Below, in pieces: positions 53,909 through 63,820 of a stretch of 64,000 nt of DNA (position 1 is the first letter of the stretch; every line of letters begins with the position of its first letter). The DNA is from Candidatus Paraprochloron terpiosi LD05 (lineage in GTDB: Bacteria > Cyanobacteriota > Cyanobacteriia > Cyanobacteriales > Prochloraceae). Below the pieces are notes generated by a model, which saw nothing but the letters and a program-made list of their open reading frames with translations, had not been told where the DNA came from and did no database searches. The stretch is taken from NCBI GenBank assembly GCA_018141785.1, contig CP073341.1, forward strand, positions 3,689,422 through 3,753,421, written 5' to 3'. Made by a program: the position numbers and the translations under genes.

Positions 53909-54283
53909 ATGCCCCAAAGAAAACTTATTTTTTATCAAGATGAAAAAGGGAATGTTCCGATTATTGAGTGGCTAGATCGCCTTCCTCAGAAAGTTCAAAC
54001 TAAATGCTTTATTAAATTAGAAAGATTAGCACAACTTGGACATGAATTACGAAGACCAGAAGCTGATTTTTTAAGAGATAAAATTTACGAACTAAGAATT
54101 AATTTTCAAAGAATCAATTATCGAATCCTTTATTTTTTCTATCAAAATAAAGCTGTGGTAATATCTCATGGTATTATCAAAGACAAGCAAGTTCCTAACT
54201 CTGAAATAGAACAAGCAATTAAAAATCAAAGTAAATTTGAACAAAATCCTCAAATACACACTTATTCTCAGGAGTTGATATGA
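53909..54283 (+). CDS. HigB/Gp49-like toxin (DUF891)
   Basis: A 124-residue protein: KLIFYQDEKGNVPIIEWLDR, then ELRRPEADFLRDKIYELRIN and QRINYRILYFFYQNKAVV are hallmark blocks of phage-derived Gp49-like RelE toxins. It overlaps the antitoxin gene by 4 nt (ATGA), the usual toxin-first order. Probably active. Confidence 0.88.
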   Translation: MPQRKLIFYQDEKGNVPIIEWLDRLPQKVQTKCFIKLERLAQLGHELRRPEADFLRDKIYELRINFQRINYRILYFFYQNKAVVISHGIIKDKQVPNSEIEQAIKNQSKFEQNPQIHTYSQELI

Positions 54284-54585
54284 ACCACAAAAAAACAACA
54301 TCTGATGGCTTGGAAATACTCTATCAACGCTATTATAAAAATAATCCAGAACGGCAATTAGAATTAGAAAAAGCTCGTCTTGATGACCAAGTAGCAAGGG
54401 AAATTGTTAAACTCAAAGAAATTAATAATTTTTCTACCAAAGACTTAGCTAACTTACTCGATCTAGAAGAATCAGTGATTGAATCCTTAGAAAATGCTGA
54501 ATATGAAGGAGATTCTTTTTTAATGTTAAATATTATTGCTACAGGTTTAAAAATGAAAGTTAAATTTGAATTGATTTTGGCGTAA
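54280..54585 (+). CDS. XRE-type antitoxin of the HigB-like toxin
   Basis: A 101-residue protein with a helix-turn-helix in about residues 53-75 (FSTKDLANLLDLEESVIESL). The N-terminal acidic/aromatic helix (EILYQRYYKNNPERQLELEK) is the part that contacts the toxin in related pairs. It is coupled to the toxin by overlap and ends the defence island. Confidence 0.85.
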   Translation: MNHKKTTSDGLEILYQRYYKNNPERQLELEKARLDDQVAREIVKLKEINNFSTKDLANLLDLEESVIESLENAEYEGDSFLMLNIIATGLKMKVKFELILA

Positions 54586-54618
54586 AGTATAGCAACGAGC
54601 AATTAACAATGAATGCTT

Positions 54619-54690
54619 GTGGTGGGCGATGCCCACCCTACCTCTTTATCTCTCTGTGCCATAGGCTTCTAGCCTGTGAATCTCTGCGGT
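54619..54690. repeat. Compound dispersed repeat
   Basis: A GTGGGCGATGCCCACCCTAC palindrome (54619-54643) is followed by a CTCTGTGCC/AATCTCTGCGG element. The latter is itself split by a TAGGCTTCTAGCCT palindrome at about 54661-54676. The repeats are thus nested. Confidence 0.7.
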
Positions 54691-55036
54691 TTATGCTTTC
54701 GGGAAAGATAGAAGGCGATCGCTTTCTATCAGGATCCTGGTAATAATAGCATAATACTTCTTTATCATAATCAAAATCATCATCTACGTCTGTCTCTTCG
54801 TCCAACAGATCACTTCCATACTCATACCAAATTGACCACCAAAATCCACTGGCGTAACCTGTCTTAAGTAATTGATATCTAATTATATCTAGATCTCGGT
54901 TCTCACTTTCGATGTAGTTATAAACCAGATCAAGGCAGAATTCCAAGTCACCACCACAGCCATACTTGTCTTGCCAAGTGCAACTCCAGAAACCTTCGGG
55001 ATCGAAATCAAATTGAAATTTTTTGTTTTTGCTCAT
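54638..55036 (-). CDS. Hypothetical acidic protein
   Basis: A 132-residue protein from the ATG at 55036 (MSKNKKFQFDFDPEGFWSCT). It is rich in Asp, Glu and Tyr (DEETDVDDDFDYDKEVLCYY), with no signal peptide or membrane segment. The last 20 or so residues are encoded by the dispersed repeats at 54647-54690, so the C-terminus is acquired. No family is recognised. A promoter-like A/T tract lies upstream at 55050. Confidence 0.55.
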   Translation of the reverse strand: MSKNKKFQFDFDPEGFWSCTWQDKYGCGGDLEFCLDLVYNYIESENRDLDIIRYQLLKTGYASGFWWSIWYEYGSDLLDEETDVDDDFDYDKEVLCYYYQDPDRKRSPSIFPESINRRDSQARSLWHREIKR

Positions 55037-55132
55037 CACTTTCATAATACTCTTTTTTTTTTAATAATCTCAGGCGATGGGTGGGTAGTCTCTCCCTCTC
55101 CTCGGCGCTGCCGGTGTTCTGCGTGAAACCCA

Positions 55133-55642
55133 TCACCACCAACGAAGTTGCCAATAACCCTTTTCAGCTGGACTCTCTTCCTCTTCAGTGAGCCATTCCG
55201 TGGGTTTATAGGTTCCAAAGACCCTATCCCACCAATCTACTGCCAGACCGAAGTTTTCATGCCATTGGTTATACTTGTGGTGGACATAGTGAACGGGCAT
55301 TTTCATCCAGAAACATTTAGTGGGGTTTTCATGCTGGAGCTGGTGAGCGTAGGCTGAGAAAGCAGCATAGACTAGAGCACCCAAAAGCCAGGCAATGCCT
55401 GTGGATAGGTTAATTAAGAACAAAGTACACATGGGGATACAAGCGCCTTTAACATAGTCGCGAAATTCCCAAATAACTCCTTGTCCTTCATTGCGGCGAT
55501 GGTGATCCCGGTGACGTTTACCAAATCTAGGGGAATAGTGCATCAAGCGATGCACCCAATATTCCACTAAACTGGCAACAATAAAAGCCAGGACAAAACA
55601 GCCCATATCCACGGCAATACTTTGTAAGCTCAAACTCATCAA
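55133..55642 (-). CDS. Fatty acid hydroxylase/sterol desaturase family membrane protein
   Basis: A 169-residue integral membrane di-iron enzyme. The histidine clusters HRLMH, HRDHH, HQLQH and HYVHH are in order, and two hydrophobic stretches (VDMGCFVLAFIVASLVEYW and IPMCTLFLINLSTGIAWLLG) flank them. The family inserts hydroxyl groups into acyl or carotenoid substrates, and short cyanobacterial members include carotenoid-type hydroxylases. The substrate here is uncertain. Confidence 0.85.
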   Translation of the reverse strand: MMSLSLQSIAVDMGCFVLAFIVASLVEYWVHRLMHYSPRFGKRHRDHHRRNEGQGVIWEFRDYVKGACIPMCTLFLINLSTGIAWLLGALVYAAFSAYAHQLQHENPTKCFWMKMPVHYVHHKYNQWHENFGLAVDWWDRVFGTYKPTEWLTEEEESPAEKGYWQLRWW

Positions 55643-55674
55643 ATCTCCTCCGGCAAGAATTTTCCCTATATTAT

Positions 55675-57606
55675 CTATTCAGCTTTCGGACGTTGAAACT
55701 TAGATGAAGAAGTAAAGTGCTGCACAGGTTCTTCTTCCAGCGCCTTCTTCATAAACCGCCTCCAAATAGGAGCAGCATATCCTCCCCCAGTCACCCCTTT
55801 ACCTAAACTGACATAGTCATCTCTGCCGATCCAAATGGCTGTTGCTAGTTGGGGTGTATAACCCACGAACCACACATCGCGCTCTGAGGAAGTTGTTCCC
55901 GTCTTACCCGCAGCGGGACGACCAATATTGGCAGCGGTTCCCGTACCCCCATTAATTACTCCCTTCAAGACGCTGGTGAGAGAAGTTACTGCCCATGGAT
56001 CTAAAACCAGCTCTGGGGGTTTGGTATTGTCCAACAAAATATTGCCCAGACTGTCGCTCACCCGGATGATGGCTGTGGGTTCCCTATGCCAACCATTCTG
56101 GGCAAAGGTAGCATAAGCCCCCGCCATTTCTAAAGGGGACACTCCCACAGCCCCTAAAGGCAAGGATATGACGGGTTCCAAGGAACTCCTAATCCCCAAA
56201 CTACGGGCGGTTTCAATTACGTTCTTCAACCCCACCGCTACCCCCATTTTGACTGCTGGGACATTGCGGGATTGGATTAGGGCTTGGCGAATGGACATGG
56301 GGCCGCCATAACCGCCACGGTAGTTTTTGGGGGTATAGTAGCCATTCCCATCTCGATACCGCACGGGAGTATCCTGGACGATAGAATAGGGAGAATACTT
56401 GCCGGAAGCAAAAGCAGTATAGTAAACAAAAGGTTTAAAGGAAGATCCAGGCTGACGACGAGATTGAACGGCGCGATTGAACTGGCTTTTCTCATAATCC
56501 AATCCCCCCACTAGGGCTTTAATATAGTGGGTGCGAGGATCCACTGCTGCTAGGGCAATCTCTGCTTTTTGCAGTACCGAACCCCGCAGATACCGTTTGT
56601 GTCCTTCTCGGACGGTTTCTTCTGCCATACGCTGAAATTCATAGTCTACGCTGGTTTGAACCCGCATACCTCCCCTCTGGAGCGCATCTGCACCAAAGCG
56701 TTCTTTTAACTCCGTCATCACTGTATCGGTTATATAAGGCATTTTACTGCCTTGCCAAGAAGTGGGTTTCGAGGGGATCAACAGGGGTTCTGCCAAAGCT
56801 GCCTTCGCTTCGGAAGCGCTAATCCAGCTCAAATCCCCCATCCGCTCCAAAACTAGTTTCTGCCGCCGTTTTGTTTCCTTGTAGTTGATAAAGGGACTGT
56901 ATTGTTCTGGGGCTTGGATCAGTCCCGCCATCATGGCTGCTTCTGCTAAGTTTAACTCAGAAGCATCCTTCTTAAAATAGTTTTGGGCAGCGGTTTGGGC
57001 ACCGTAATTATTGTGACCCCAATAAATCATGTTTAGATAGAGCTGGAAAATCTCCTCTTTGCTAAAAGCTCGTTCCAGTCTAATAGCTAGTACTGCTTCT
57101 GCTAGCTTGCGATGAAAAGTGCGATCGCGATCCAGAAAGAGGTTTTTCGCTAGCTGCATACTGAAAGTGGAAGCCCCTTCCACTACTCTCCCTTGCTGGA
57201 AGTTCACCCAAAGAGCGCGACCGATACTATTGAGGTTAATGCCATAATGTTGATAGAAATGGCTATCTTCGATAGCTAAAACCGCTAACTTTAGTTGAGG
57301 GGAAATTTGGTCTAGATCAATGACTTCTCGGTGAGCTTCCCCATGAATGCTGGCCAGATGGGTACCTTTAATATCATAGATATAGCTGGTCTCTGGGGGA
57401 ACGTAGCCTTCCAGTACACTCACATTGGGGAGATCCCGAAGAGCTAGAGCCAAGCCCACCATAGAGCCAGCAACCACCGAACTAGCTAACATTCCCAGAG
57501 TCAGCATCGTTCCCCCTGCTACCCGCAAGATTCTGGTGGTATATTCAGCCACTGGTGTCCATGACTTGCTCTGTTCTTGTTTTGGTTGAATAATAGTAAA
57601 AGACAT
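55675..57606 (-). CDS. Class A penicillin-binding protein (PBP1A-like), copy 1
   Basis: A 643-residue bifunctional peptidoglycan glycosyltransferase/transpeptidase. The N-terminal TM segment is VAGGTMLTLGMLASSVVAGS. Glycosyltransferase motifs are AIEDSHFYQHYGIN and EGASTFSMQLAKNLFL. Transpeptidase motifs are QPGSSFKPF (serine nucleophile), QSRNVP (SxN) and GKTGTTSSE (KTG). All catalytic residues are present. A close paralogue lies directly upstream. Confidence 0.95.
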   Translation of the reverse strand: MSFTIIQPKQEQSKSWTPVAEYTTRILRVAGGTMLTLGMLASSVVAGSMVGLALALRDLPNVSVLEGYVPPETSYIYDIKGTHLASIHGEAHREVIDLDQISPQLKLAVLAIEDSHFYQHYGINLNSIGRALWVNFQQGRVVEGASTFSMQLAKNLFLDRDRTFHRKLAEAVLAIRLERAFSKEEIFQLYLNMIYWGHNNYGAQTAAQNYFKKDASELNLAEAAMMAGLIQAPEQYSPFINYKETKRRQKLVLERMGDLSWISASEAKAALAEPLLIPSKPTSWQGSKMPYITDTVMTELKERFGADALQRGGMRVQTSVDYEFQRMAEETVREGHKRYLRGSVLQKAEIALAAVDPRTHYIKALVGGLDYEKSQFNRAVQSRRQPGSSFKPFVYYTAFASGKYSPYSIVQDTPVRYRDGNGYYTPKNYRGGYGGPMSIRQALIQSRNVPAVKMGVAVGLKNVIETARSLGIRSSLEPVISLPLGAVGVSPLEMAGAYATFAQNGWHREPTAIIRVSDSLGNILLDNTKPPELVLDPWAVTSLTSVLKGVINGGTGTAANIGRPAAGKTGTTSSERDVWFVGYTPQLATAIWIGRDDYVSLGKGVTGGGYAAPIWRRFMKKALEEEPVQHFTSSSKFQRPKAE

Positions 57607-57781
57607 AGCAACTTTTTCCTTATTTGAAAATGGTTACGTTGGGCCTAAATTTTGCTCGTACCCGAAAGTTTAACCAACTTATTCAAAAAACAATTTATGT
57701 AAATACTTGAGCGCCAGCACACAGATGGGTTGGTGCTGTTGGGGAAAGTGCCTCAATATTTTTTATGATCCGGAATTGATA

Positions 57782-59719
57782 TTATTTCGCTTTCGGACGT
57801 TGAAACTGAGAAGGGGAAGTAAAATAGCGCACCTCTTCATTCTGGAGTGCTCCTCTCATAAACCGCCGCCAAACTGGGGCTGCTAACCCACCACCAGTAA
57901 CGCCCCGACCCAAACTTTGGTAATTATCCTTACCGATCCAAACCGCTGTAGCTAGTTGGGGGGTATAGCCCACAAACCAGACATCTTTCTCAGCCGAGGT
58001 GGTTCCCGTCTTACCAGCAGCGGGACGACCGATATAAGCTCGCGTCCCCGTACCCCCATTAATTACTCCTTGCAATACGCTGGTAAGGGAAGCTACAGAC
58101 CACTGATCTAGTACTAACTTCGGCGGTTTGGTATTGTCCAGTAAAATATTGCCCCGACTATCGGTTACCCGCACGATAGTAGTGGCGTCAGAGTGCCAAC
58201 CATCCGCCGCAAAGGTAGCAAAAGCCCCAGCCATTTCCAGAGGAGATAAGCCAACGGAACCTAAAGGTAAAGACAGTACCGGTTGCATGGGATTTTTAAT
58301 CCCCAAAGAACGGACAGTATCAATCACCTTATCTAACCCCACCGCTACCCCTATTTTCACTGCGGGAACATTGCTGGATTGGATCAGTGCGGCACGAATA
58401 GATATGGGTCCGCTATAGCCGCCGCCGTAGTTTTGAGGTCGATAATAAATATCTCCATCTCGATATCGCACCGGAGTATCATTAACAACAGAATAAGGAG
58501 TGTACTTGCCTGTAGCAAAAGCGGTATAGTAAACAAAGGGTTTAAAGGTAGATCCGGGTTGACGGCGGGATTGGATGGCGCGATTGAACTGACTTTTGTT
58601 GTAATCAACGCTCCCCACTAGGGCTTTGACAAAGTGGGTGCGAGGATCTACAGCAGCAAGGGCGATTTGAGAGGTACGGAGCCAACCGTAATTCAGATAA
58701 TAGTTGTAGGATTCCTGTACGTTCTTCTCCGCCCACTTTTGAAAGTCGTAGTCTACGGTAGTTTGAATCCGCAGCCCACCTTTACTGACGGATTCTGGAC
58801 CGAAACGTTCTTTTAACTCCGCAATTACTGCATCCGTAATATAGGGCAGTTGGCTGGTTTGCCAAGAAGTGGGTTTCCCGATTAACAGAGGTGTCTCATA
58901 AGCTGCTTTTGCCATCTGCTCACTAATCCAACCTATATCCTGCATCCGGTTTAGAACCTGTTTTTGGCGTTTTTTGGTTTCTTCATAGTTGTTAAAAGGA
59001 CTGTATTGTTCTGGAGCTTGGATCAATCCTGCCATCATGGATGCTTCTGCTAAGTTTAATTCGGAGGCATCTTTGTTAAAATAGCTTTCAGCAGCTGTTT
59101 GGGCACCATAATTGTTGTGTCCCCAATAGATGGTATTAAAATAAAGTTCTAAAATCTCTTCTTTAGTAAAAACTTGTTCCAATCTAATGGCTAGCACTGC
59201 TTCTGCTAGTTTGCGCTGAACAGTGCGATCGCGGGAAAGAAAGAGGTTTTTGGCTAGCTGCATACTCAAAGTGGAAGCCCCCTCTGACACCTCCCCTTTC
59301 TTAAAGTTAGCTACTACAGCCCGCCCAACGCTGTAAAAGTTAATGCCGTGATGTTGATAGAAGTGGCTATCTTCAATGGCTAATACGGCTCGTTTCAGTT
59401 CCGGCGACACTTGCTCCAGCTCCATTACTTCCCGATGGGCTTCTCCATGAATAGTGGCGAGGGATCGACCTTTAATATCGTAAATATAACTAGTCTCCGT
59501 GGGAATGTAGCCCTGCAATGTCCTCACATCTGGGAGATTGCGAAAACTAATAGCCAAACCCACCATAGAGCCAGCAGCTAAGGTACTGACGATGGTACCA
59601 ATAGTCAAGACTGTTCCCCCACTTACTTGAGCAACTCCAGCGAAAAATTTAACCACAGACTTCAGTGGGTTGTGGTTGGGGTTTGATTGTCTTTGTGGTT
59701 CAATGATAGTAGAAGACAT
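57782..59719 (-). CDS. Class A penicillin-binding protein (PBP1A-like), copy 2
   Basis: A 645-residue paralogue of the preceding gene with the same layout: a TM anchor, AIEDSHFYQHHGIN, EGASTLSMQLAKNLFL, QPGSTFKPF, QSSNVP and GKTGTTSAE. The N-terminal 30 residues and the spacer loops differ most. The tandem pair is on one strand, 175 bp apart. Duplication is clear; functional division is not. Confidence 0.95.
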   Translation of the reverse strand: MSSTIIEPQRQSNPNHNPLKSVVKFFAGVAQVSGGTVLTIGTIVSTLAAGSMVGLAISFRNLPDVRTLQGYIPTETSYIYDIKGRSLATIHGEAHREVMELEQVSPELKRAVLAIEDSHFYQHHGINFYSVGRAVVANFKKGEVSEGASTLSMQLAKNLFLSRDRTVQRKLAEAVLAIRLEQVFTKEEILELYFNTIYWGHNNYGAQTAAESYFNKDASELNLAEASMMAGLIQAPEQYSPFNNYEETKKRQKQVLNRMQDIGWISEQMAKAAYETPLLIGKPTSWQTSQLPYITDAVIAELKERFGPESVSKGGLRIQTTVDYDFQKWAEKNVQESYNYYLNYGWLRTSQIALAAVDPRTHFVKALVGSVDYNKSQFNRAIQSRRQPGSTFKPFVYYTAFATGKYTPYSVVNDTPVRYRDGDIYYRPQNYGGGYSGPISIRAALIQSSNVPAVKIGVAVGLDKVIDTVRSLGIKNPMQPVLSLPLGSVGLSPLEMAGAFATFAADGWHSDATTIVRVTDSRGNILLDNTKPPKLVLDQWSVASLTSVLQGVINGGTGTRAYIGRPAAGKTGTTSAEKDVWFVGYTPQLATAVWIGKDNYQSLGRGVTGGGLAAPVWRRFMRGALQNEEVRYFTSPSQFQRPKAK

Positions 59720-59816
59720 GGCAATTTTATTTTTTTATAAGGTTTAGCTTTCTTATACTATCTTGACAAGGGAGAGATTAATATGATAACATAATTTCAG
59801 AAAGGAGGTGTGCTGG

Positions 59817-61031
59817 TTGTTAAATAGTCTAAACTTGGATTGGCTCCATCGCGGTACAAGCGATATTTTTCCCCACCGCCGGGATTCAGAAAATACAGAT
59901 GAAAATATCCTGAAACGCTTAACTCAAAGTAACTGCCCTTTGCGGGTTAAGTTGGGTATTGATCCCACTGCTGCGGACATTCATTTAGGACATAGTATCG
60001 CTTTTCGCAAACTGCGCTCCTTTCAAGATGCGGGACATACTGCTGTCTTGATTATCGGCGATTTTACCGCTCAAATTGGCGACCCCACAGGTAAATCTGC
60101 CGTGCGCTCCCAATTAAGTGCAGCCCAAGTTAAGCAAAATGCCCAGGATTATTTGGCACAATTGCGTCCAATTCTGGATTTTGACACCCCCGGAAGGCTA
60201 GAAATTCGTTACAATTCCGAGTGGTTGACTGCATTAGATTTGAGGCAAATTCTCAATTTACTCTCCAGGATGACCGTAGGGCAAATGTTGGCAAAAGAGG
60301 GATTTGCCCTCCGTTACCAGCAAGAAAACCCCATTTACCTCCACGAGTTTCTCTACCCTTTGATGCAAGGTTACGATTCCGTGGCAGTTGAAGCAGATGT
60401 GGAGTTGGGAGGAACTGACCAGAAATTCAATATTGCTGTGGGACGGGATTTGCAAAGATATTTCGGTCAAAGTCCTCAGTTCGGTTTACTAGTTCCTATT
60501 CTCCTGGGTACTGACGGAGTGCAGAAGATGTCTAAGTCTTTGGGGAACTATGTGGGCTTGGGAGAAGATGCTCTGGGTATGTACTCCAAGTTGGAAAAGA
60601 TACCGGATGCTCTGTTAGCTAATTATTTCGAGCTGTTGACAGATTTACAACCAGCAGATTTGTCCTCTAATCCCCGAGAACAGCAAAAACAATTAGCTTT
60701 AGAAATTGTCAGCCAGTATCGAGGGAAGGAAGCAGCTTTGAAGGCGCAAGAAACTGCTATTGCTCAGGTATTAGCAGGGGAAATTGCTACTGATGGAGTA
60801 CCCTCTTATTCCCTAAAAGAGGTGAAGTTTCCCGCTAAGTTGTTTTATATCCTCAATGTTAGTGGTTTGTGCAAAAGTAGTGGCGAAGGAAAAAGACAAA
60901 TTAAAGGAGGTGCAGTGCGTTTAGATGGCGATCGCGTTCTCGATCCAGACTTGACTTTCCATACCCTAGAAGAACTTGAAGGGAAAGTTCTCCGCTTAGG
61001 GAAGAAAAAATTCATCCGACTGGTAACATGA
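59817..61031 (+). CDS. tyrS: Tyrosyl-tRNA synthetase
   Basis: A 404-residue class I synthetase. The start is TTG 59817, because AAAGGAGG at 59801-59808 lies 8 nt before it; the GTG at 59808 overlaps the ribosome-binding site. HIGH is HLGH in [15 protein letters not shown], and KMSKS is in [13 protein letters not shown]-terminal S4 RNA-binding domain ([19 protein letters not shown]) ends it. The stop overlaps the pyrF start (ATGA). Confidence 0.96.
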   Translation: MLNSLNLDWLHRGTSDIFPHRRDSENTDENILKRLTQSNCPLRVKLGIDPTAADIHLGHSIAFRKLRSFQDAGHTAVLIIGDFTAQIGDPTGKSAVRSQLSAAQVKQNAQDYLAQLRPILDFDTPGRLEIRYNSEWLTALDLRQILNLLSRMTVGQMLAKEGFALRYQQENPIYLHEFLYPLMQGYDSVAVEADVELGGTDQKFNIAVGRDLQRYFGQSPQFGLLVPILLGTDGVQKMSKSLGNYVGLGEDALGMYSKLEKIPDALLANYFELLTDLQPADLSSNPREQQKQLALEIVSQYRGKEAALKAQETAIAQVLAGEIATDGVPSYSLKEVKFPAKLFYILNVSGLCKSSGEGKRQIKGGAVRLDGDRVLDPDLTFHTLEELEGKVLRLGKKKFIRLVT

Positions 61032-61729
61032 ATATTGCTGAACACATTATCGTTCCTTTAGACGTACCCACAAAGTCAGAGGCGATCGCCCTCATAAATA
61101 AACTGCCCCAAGTACTTTGGTGGAAAGTGGGTTTGGAGTTATTTGTCAGTGCTGGAACTGACATTCTTACACTTCTTAAAGAACGACAAAAGCGCATCTT
61201 CCTCGATTTAAAATTTCATGACATTCCTAACACTATAGCAGGTGCATGTAGGAGTGCTTTAGCTCATGAAGTTGATTTCCTAACTATCCACTGCACTGGG
61301 GGTAAAAATGCCCTCAAAGCAGCAGTGGAAGTAGTTCAACATGCAGCAAATCATCCTAAATTATTGGGAATTACCCTCCTAACCAGTTTAAACTCCAGAG
61401 ACTTAGCTTTTGACTTAAAAATACCCTTAGAATTGCCAGAATACGTTTTACAAATGGCACTTTTAGCTCAAGAATCAGGTTTAGATGGGGTAGTTTGTTC
61501 CCCCCAAGAAGTAGAGCAATTGCGGCAAATTTGCGGTCATGATTTCCTCTTAATTTGTCCCGGAGTACGTCCCAAATGGTCAGTAACCGGGGACCAAAGG
61601 CGAGTTATGACCCCTGCCCAGGCAATAGGAGCAGGGGCAGATTATTTAGTCATTGGTCGTCCCATTACTCAGGTTACAGATCCTGTAGAAGCTTGGGAAA
61701 AAATTGCTTCTGAATTAGCTACAATATGA
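61028..61729 (+). CDS. pyrF: Orotidine 5'-phosphate decarboxylase
   Basis: A 233-residue TIM-barrel enzyme that makes UMP. The signature [17 protein letters not shown] has the catalytic Asp/Lys. [13 protein letters not shown] and [20 protein letters not shown] match the other phosphate and substrate blocks. It overlaps tyrS by 4 nt and the following gene by 4 nt, forming a three-gene operon. Confidence 0.97.
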   Translation: MNIAEHIIVPLDVPTKSEAIALINKLPQVLWWKVGLELFVSAGTDILTLLKERQKRIFLDLKFHDIPNTIAGACRSALAHEVDFLTIHCTGGKNALKAAVEVVQHAANHPKLLGITLLTSLNSRDLAFDLKIPLELPEYVLQMALLAQESGLDGVVCSPQEVEQLRQICGHDFLLICPGVRPKWSVTGDQRRVMTPAQAIGAGADYLVIGRPITQVTDPVEAWEKIASELATI

Positions 61730-62250
61730 TACAATGGTTTTTATTAGCAATATTTATCTTGGCTCATTTCCTGGCAACAGATCAAGTATTGTTAGCCAAT
61801 ATACCACCCCCAGATAATAAACAACAAAACTGTCCAGCAGATTTAGAAAACTTAATTGATGATCTGCTCAAAAACCTTCCTAGTTACGCCAATCGAGTAA
61901 TTCAAAGGGGAAGGAGATTAGAGCGGGGTGTTTATAATTACATCATTGTGGCTGGAAAACCAGAATTTAAACCCATAGAACTGAATCAACTTCAATATAC
62001 TCCAGTTTTCCCCGAATCCACTCAGCAGGTGTTTTTTACTACCTTAGAAAGAGAACACGGTAGTGGGACTACCCTCACCACCCAGCATTATCACTGGTTA
62101 TTTCTGACTCAGACCACCAGTGGTTGGCGGTTAGTAATGCTTTTTTCCCGTTCCAGTTCAACAATACTACTCAGGGAAAGCAGTAATAGTGCGATTGGGG
62201 AAGGGATTCGTTTGTGGTTGAGAGATTGTCGTGCTGGTAATTTGTATTAA
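61726..62250 (+). CDS. Conserved cyanobacterial secreted protein
   Basis: A 174-residue protein with a cleavable signal peptide ([20 protein letters not shown]) and a mature part with [20 protein letters not shown], two cysteines and a strand-rich centre ([20 protein letters not shown]). It overlaps pyrF by 4 nt, so it is the third gene of the operon. Similar proteins follow pyrF in other cyanobacteria as far as I recall; function is unknown. Confidence 0.65.
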   Translation: MIQWFLLAIFILAHFLATDQVLLANIPPPDNKQQNCPADLENLIDDLLKNLPSYANRVIQRGRRLERGVYNYIIVAGKPEFKPIELNQLQYTPVFPESTQQVFFTTLEREHGSGTTLTTQHYHWLFLTQTTSGWRLVMLFSRSSSTILLRESSNSAIGEGIRLWLRDCRAGNLY

Positions 62251-62256
62251 GCACCC

Positions 62257-63012
62257 TCACTCACACTCTTCTTCAGTCGGTAAATCAAATAAAACCGAGT
62301 TCATATAATTTTCAGCCCACTCAGAACCGAATGCTTTTTCTAAGACTCTTCTGGTTTTATCGTTCCGCTGTTGTTGACTGCAATAATAGCGCTGTCCTGC
62401 AAGATATGCAGCTTGTTCTTCCACCGATAAAGGCTGAACCTGAACAGCTTGATTACAGTGAATGTGGAGAAATTCCTCCACTCTTTCCAGAAAAGCCATC
62501 TCTTCTGCTGGACTATCCGGGCGAATAAAGAGGCAAAACTCTGAGAATATATCCCCCCATTGGGGCAAAGGACGAGGTTGGGAGAATGCCTTGCTAGAAC
62601 CAGTAGCAAGAGCATTTCGATAGGATTCTGGGAGAGTACGTTGGGGATTAGTGGGAGAAAGATCCGCGATCGCCGCACTTATTCGGGTTTTTCCTGCGAC
62701 TAAATCGCAACCAAACATAGGGAGGGGATATTCAGGTCGAGGAAACATGACGCAGTGCAAAATATCCAGATTTTGCCCCACCTTAGCTAATTCTAAGTGC
62801 ATTTTGCGAAACTGGGGCGTTTGGTAGCAGCGGTTTTCAATGGTCAGTTTTTCCCCCTCCAGTCTTCCTTCCACATAACCCAACCCCTCTGGTAAATCAT
62901 AGGGTTCCAGGTGGAGATATTTTGCCCAACAGGACTCGATACCCTGGGCTAGTTGGCAGATTAAAGGGTGTAGTTCTTCGCGCAAAGAGTTATAAACAGA
63001 GGTTTTTAACAT
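62257..63012 (-). CDS. pcyA: Phycocyanobilin:ferredoxin oxidoreductase
   Basis: A 251-residue ferredoxin-dependent bilin reductase that turns biliverdin into phycocyanobilin for phycobilisomes and phytochromes. [19 protein letters not shown] and [14 protein letters not shown] are family hallmarks. The conserved Asp in FGCDLV and the Glu/His around [16 protein letters not shown] fit the active site. It directly supports phycobilisome-based light harvesting and hence a cyanobacterium. Confidence 0.93.
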   Translation of the reverse strand: MLKTSVYNSLREELHPLICQLAQGIESCWAKYLHLEPYDLPEGLGYVEGRLEGEKLTIENRCYQTPQFRKMHLELAKVGQNLDILHCVMFPRPEYPLPMFGCDLVAGKTRISAAIADLSPTNPQRTLPESYRNALATGSSKAFSQPRPLPQWGDIFSEFCLFIRPDSPAEEMAFLERVEEFLHIHCNQAVQVQPLSVEEQAAYLAGQRYYCSQQQRNDKTRRVLEKAFGSEWAENYMNSVLFDLPTEEECE

Positions 63013-63077
63013 TCAAAGGCATTCAGTGTCCTCACATCTATGTTAGAATGAGTGGACATTTTAGGGAAGTAGTCTCT

Positions 63078-63239
63078 ATGTTAGGTTTGGGCTGGGCTGA
63101 AGTCATAGTCATCGGTATTGTAGCACTGCTGTTCTTTGGTCCAAAGAAGATACCACAAATTGGCAGTACACTCGGTAAAACCTTGCGGGGTTTTAAGGAG
63201 GAAGTTCGTGGACAGTCATCTGAAGATGAAGAAGTCTAA
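63078..63239 (+). CDS. tatA: Twin-arginine translocase subunit TatA/E
   Basis: A 53-residue pore protein starting at 63078 (MLGLGWAEVIVIGIVALLFF). It has one TM helix, a GPKKIPQIG hinge, an amphipathic helix (LGKTLRGFKEEVRG) and an acidic tail. An in-frame extension to 62922 overlaps pcyA and is not conserved-looking. TatA carries folded proteins across the thylakoid and plasma membranes. Confidence 0.93.
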   Translation: MLGLGWAEVIVIGIVALLFFGPKKIPQIGSTLGKTLRGFKEEVRGQSSEDEEV

Positions 63240-63820
63240 AATGAACCCAGACGGGAAATTGGCCAAAAGCGGCAAACAGCACGACCAATCACGTTTTTCT
63301 GCGGTAAGTAGCCCCAAATGTGGGAGTCATTGCTGTTGTTGCGGTTGTCTCCCATGACAAAGAGGAAGTCGGGGGGTACTTGTACTGGTTCTAATTCATA
63401 TCTGGGAGCTGCCGCAATGTACTTTTCCTCTAAGGGTTGGTTGTCTATGTAAACAATACCGTCGTGAACCGCTACCGTTTGACCGGGTGTACCAATGACT
63501 CGTTTAATAAAGGCTTGGTCTTTTCCATATCCTAGCATTTGCAGTTGGGGGGGCGGTTGAAAAACCACAATGTCTCCCCTGTGGGGTGGGTGTAAATAGT
63601 AAGATACTTTTTCCACTACCAGGCGATCGCCTGTTGCTAAGGTGGGTACCATGGAATCAGAAGGAATGTAGCGGGGTTCGGCGACGAAGACTCGAATCAG
63701 AAACGCCCATAATAGGGCAATGAGAATAATTTGACCATTTTCCTTGATTTGCTTCCAGAATGGGGTTTTAGTTGGTTCCGGTTGTTTTGTTACTTCTATT
63801 TCTTTTGCTTCTGTTTCCAT
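63236..63820 (-). CDS. lepB: Signal peptidase I
   Basis: A 194-residue membrane peptidase that removes Sec and Tat signal peptides. The ATG at 63820 (METEAKEIEV) is chosen over 63862, whose extra residues are not typical. The TM anchor is QIILIALLWAFLIRVFVAEP. The catalytic serine is in YIPSDSMVPTL, the lysine in FIKRVIGTPGQ, and GDNRNNSNDSHIWG is box E. Its 3' end overlaps the tatA stop by 4 nt. Confidence 0.95.
   Translation of the reverse strand: METEAKEIEVTKQPEPTKTPFWKQIKENGQIILIALLWAFLIRVFVAEPRYIPSDSMVPTLATGDRLVVEKVSYYLHPPHRGDIVVFQPPPQLQMLGYGKDQAFIKRVIGTPGQTVAVHDGIVYIDNQPLEEKYIAAAPRYELEPVQVPPDFLFVMGDNRNNSNDSHIWGYLPQKNVIGRAVCRFWPISRLGSF

Noticed and set aside
62922-63077. N-terminal extension of tatA
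   Set aside because: TatA proteins begin with a short N-terminus directly before the TM helix, and the extension overlaps pcyA.
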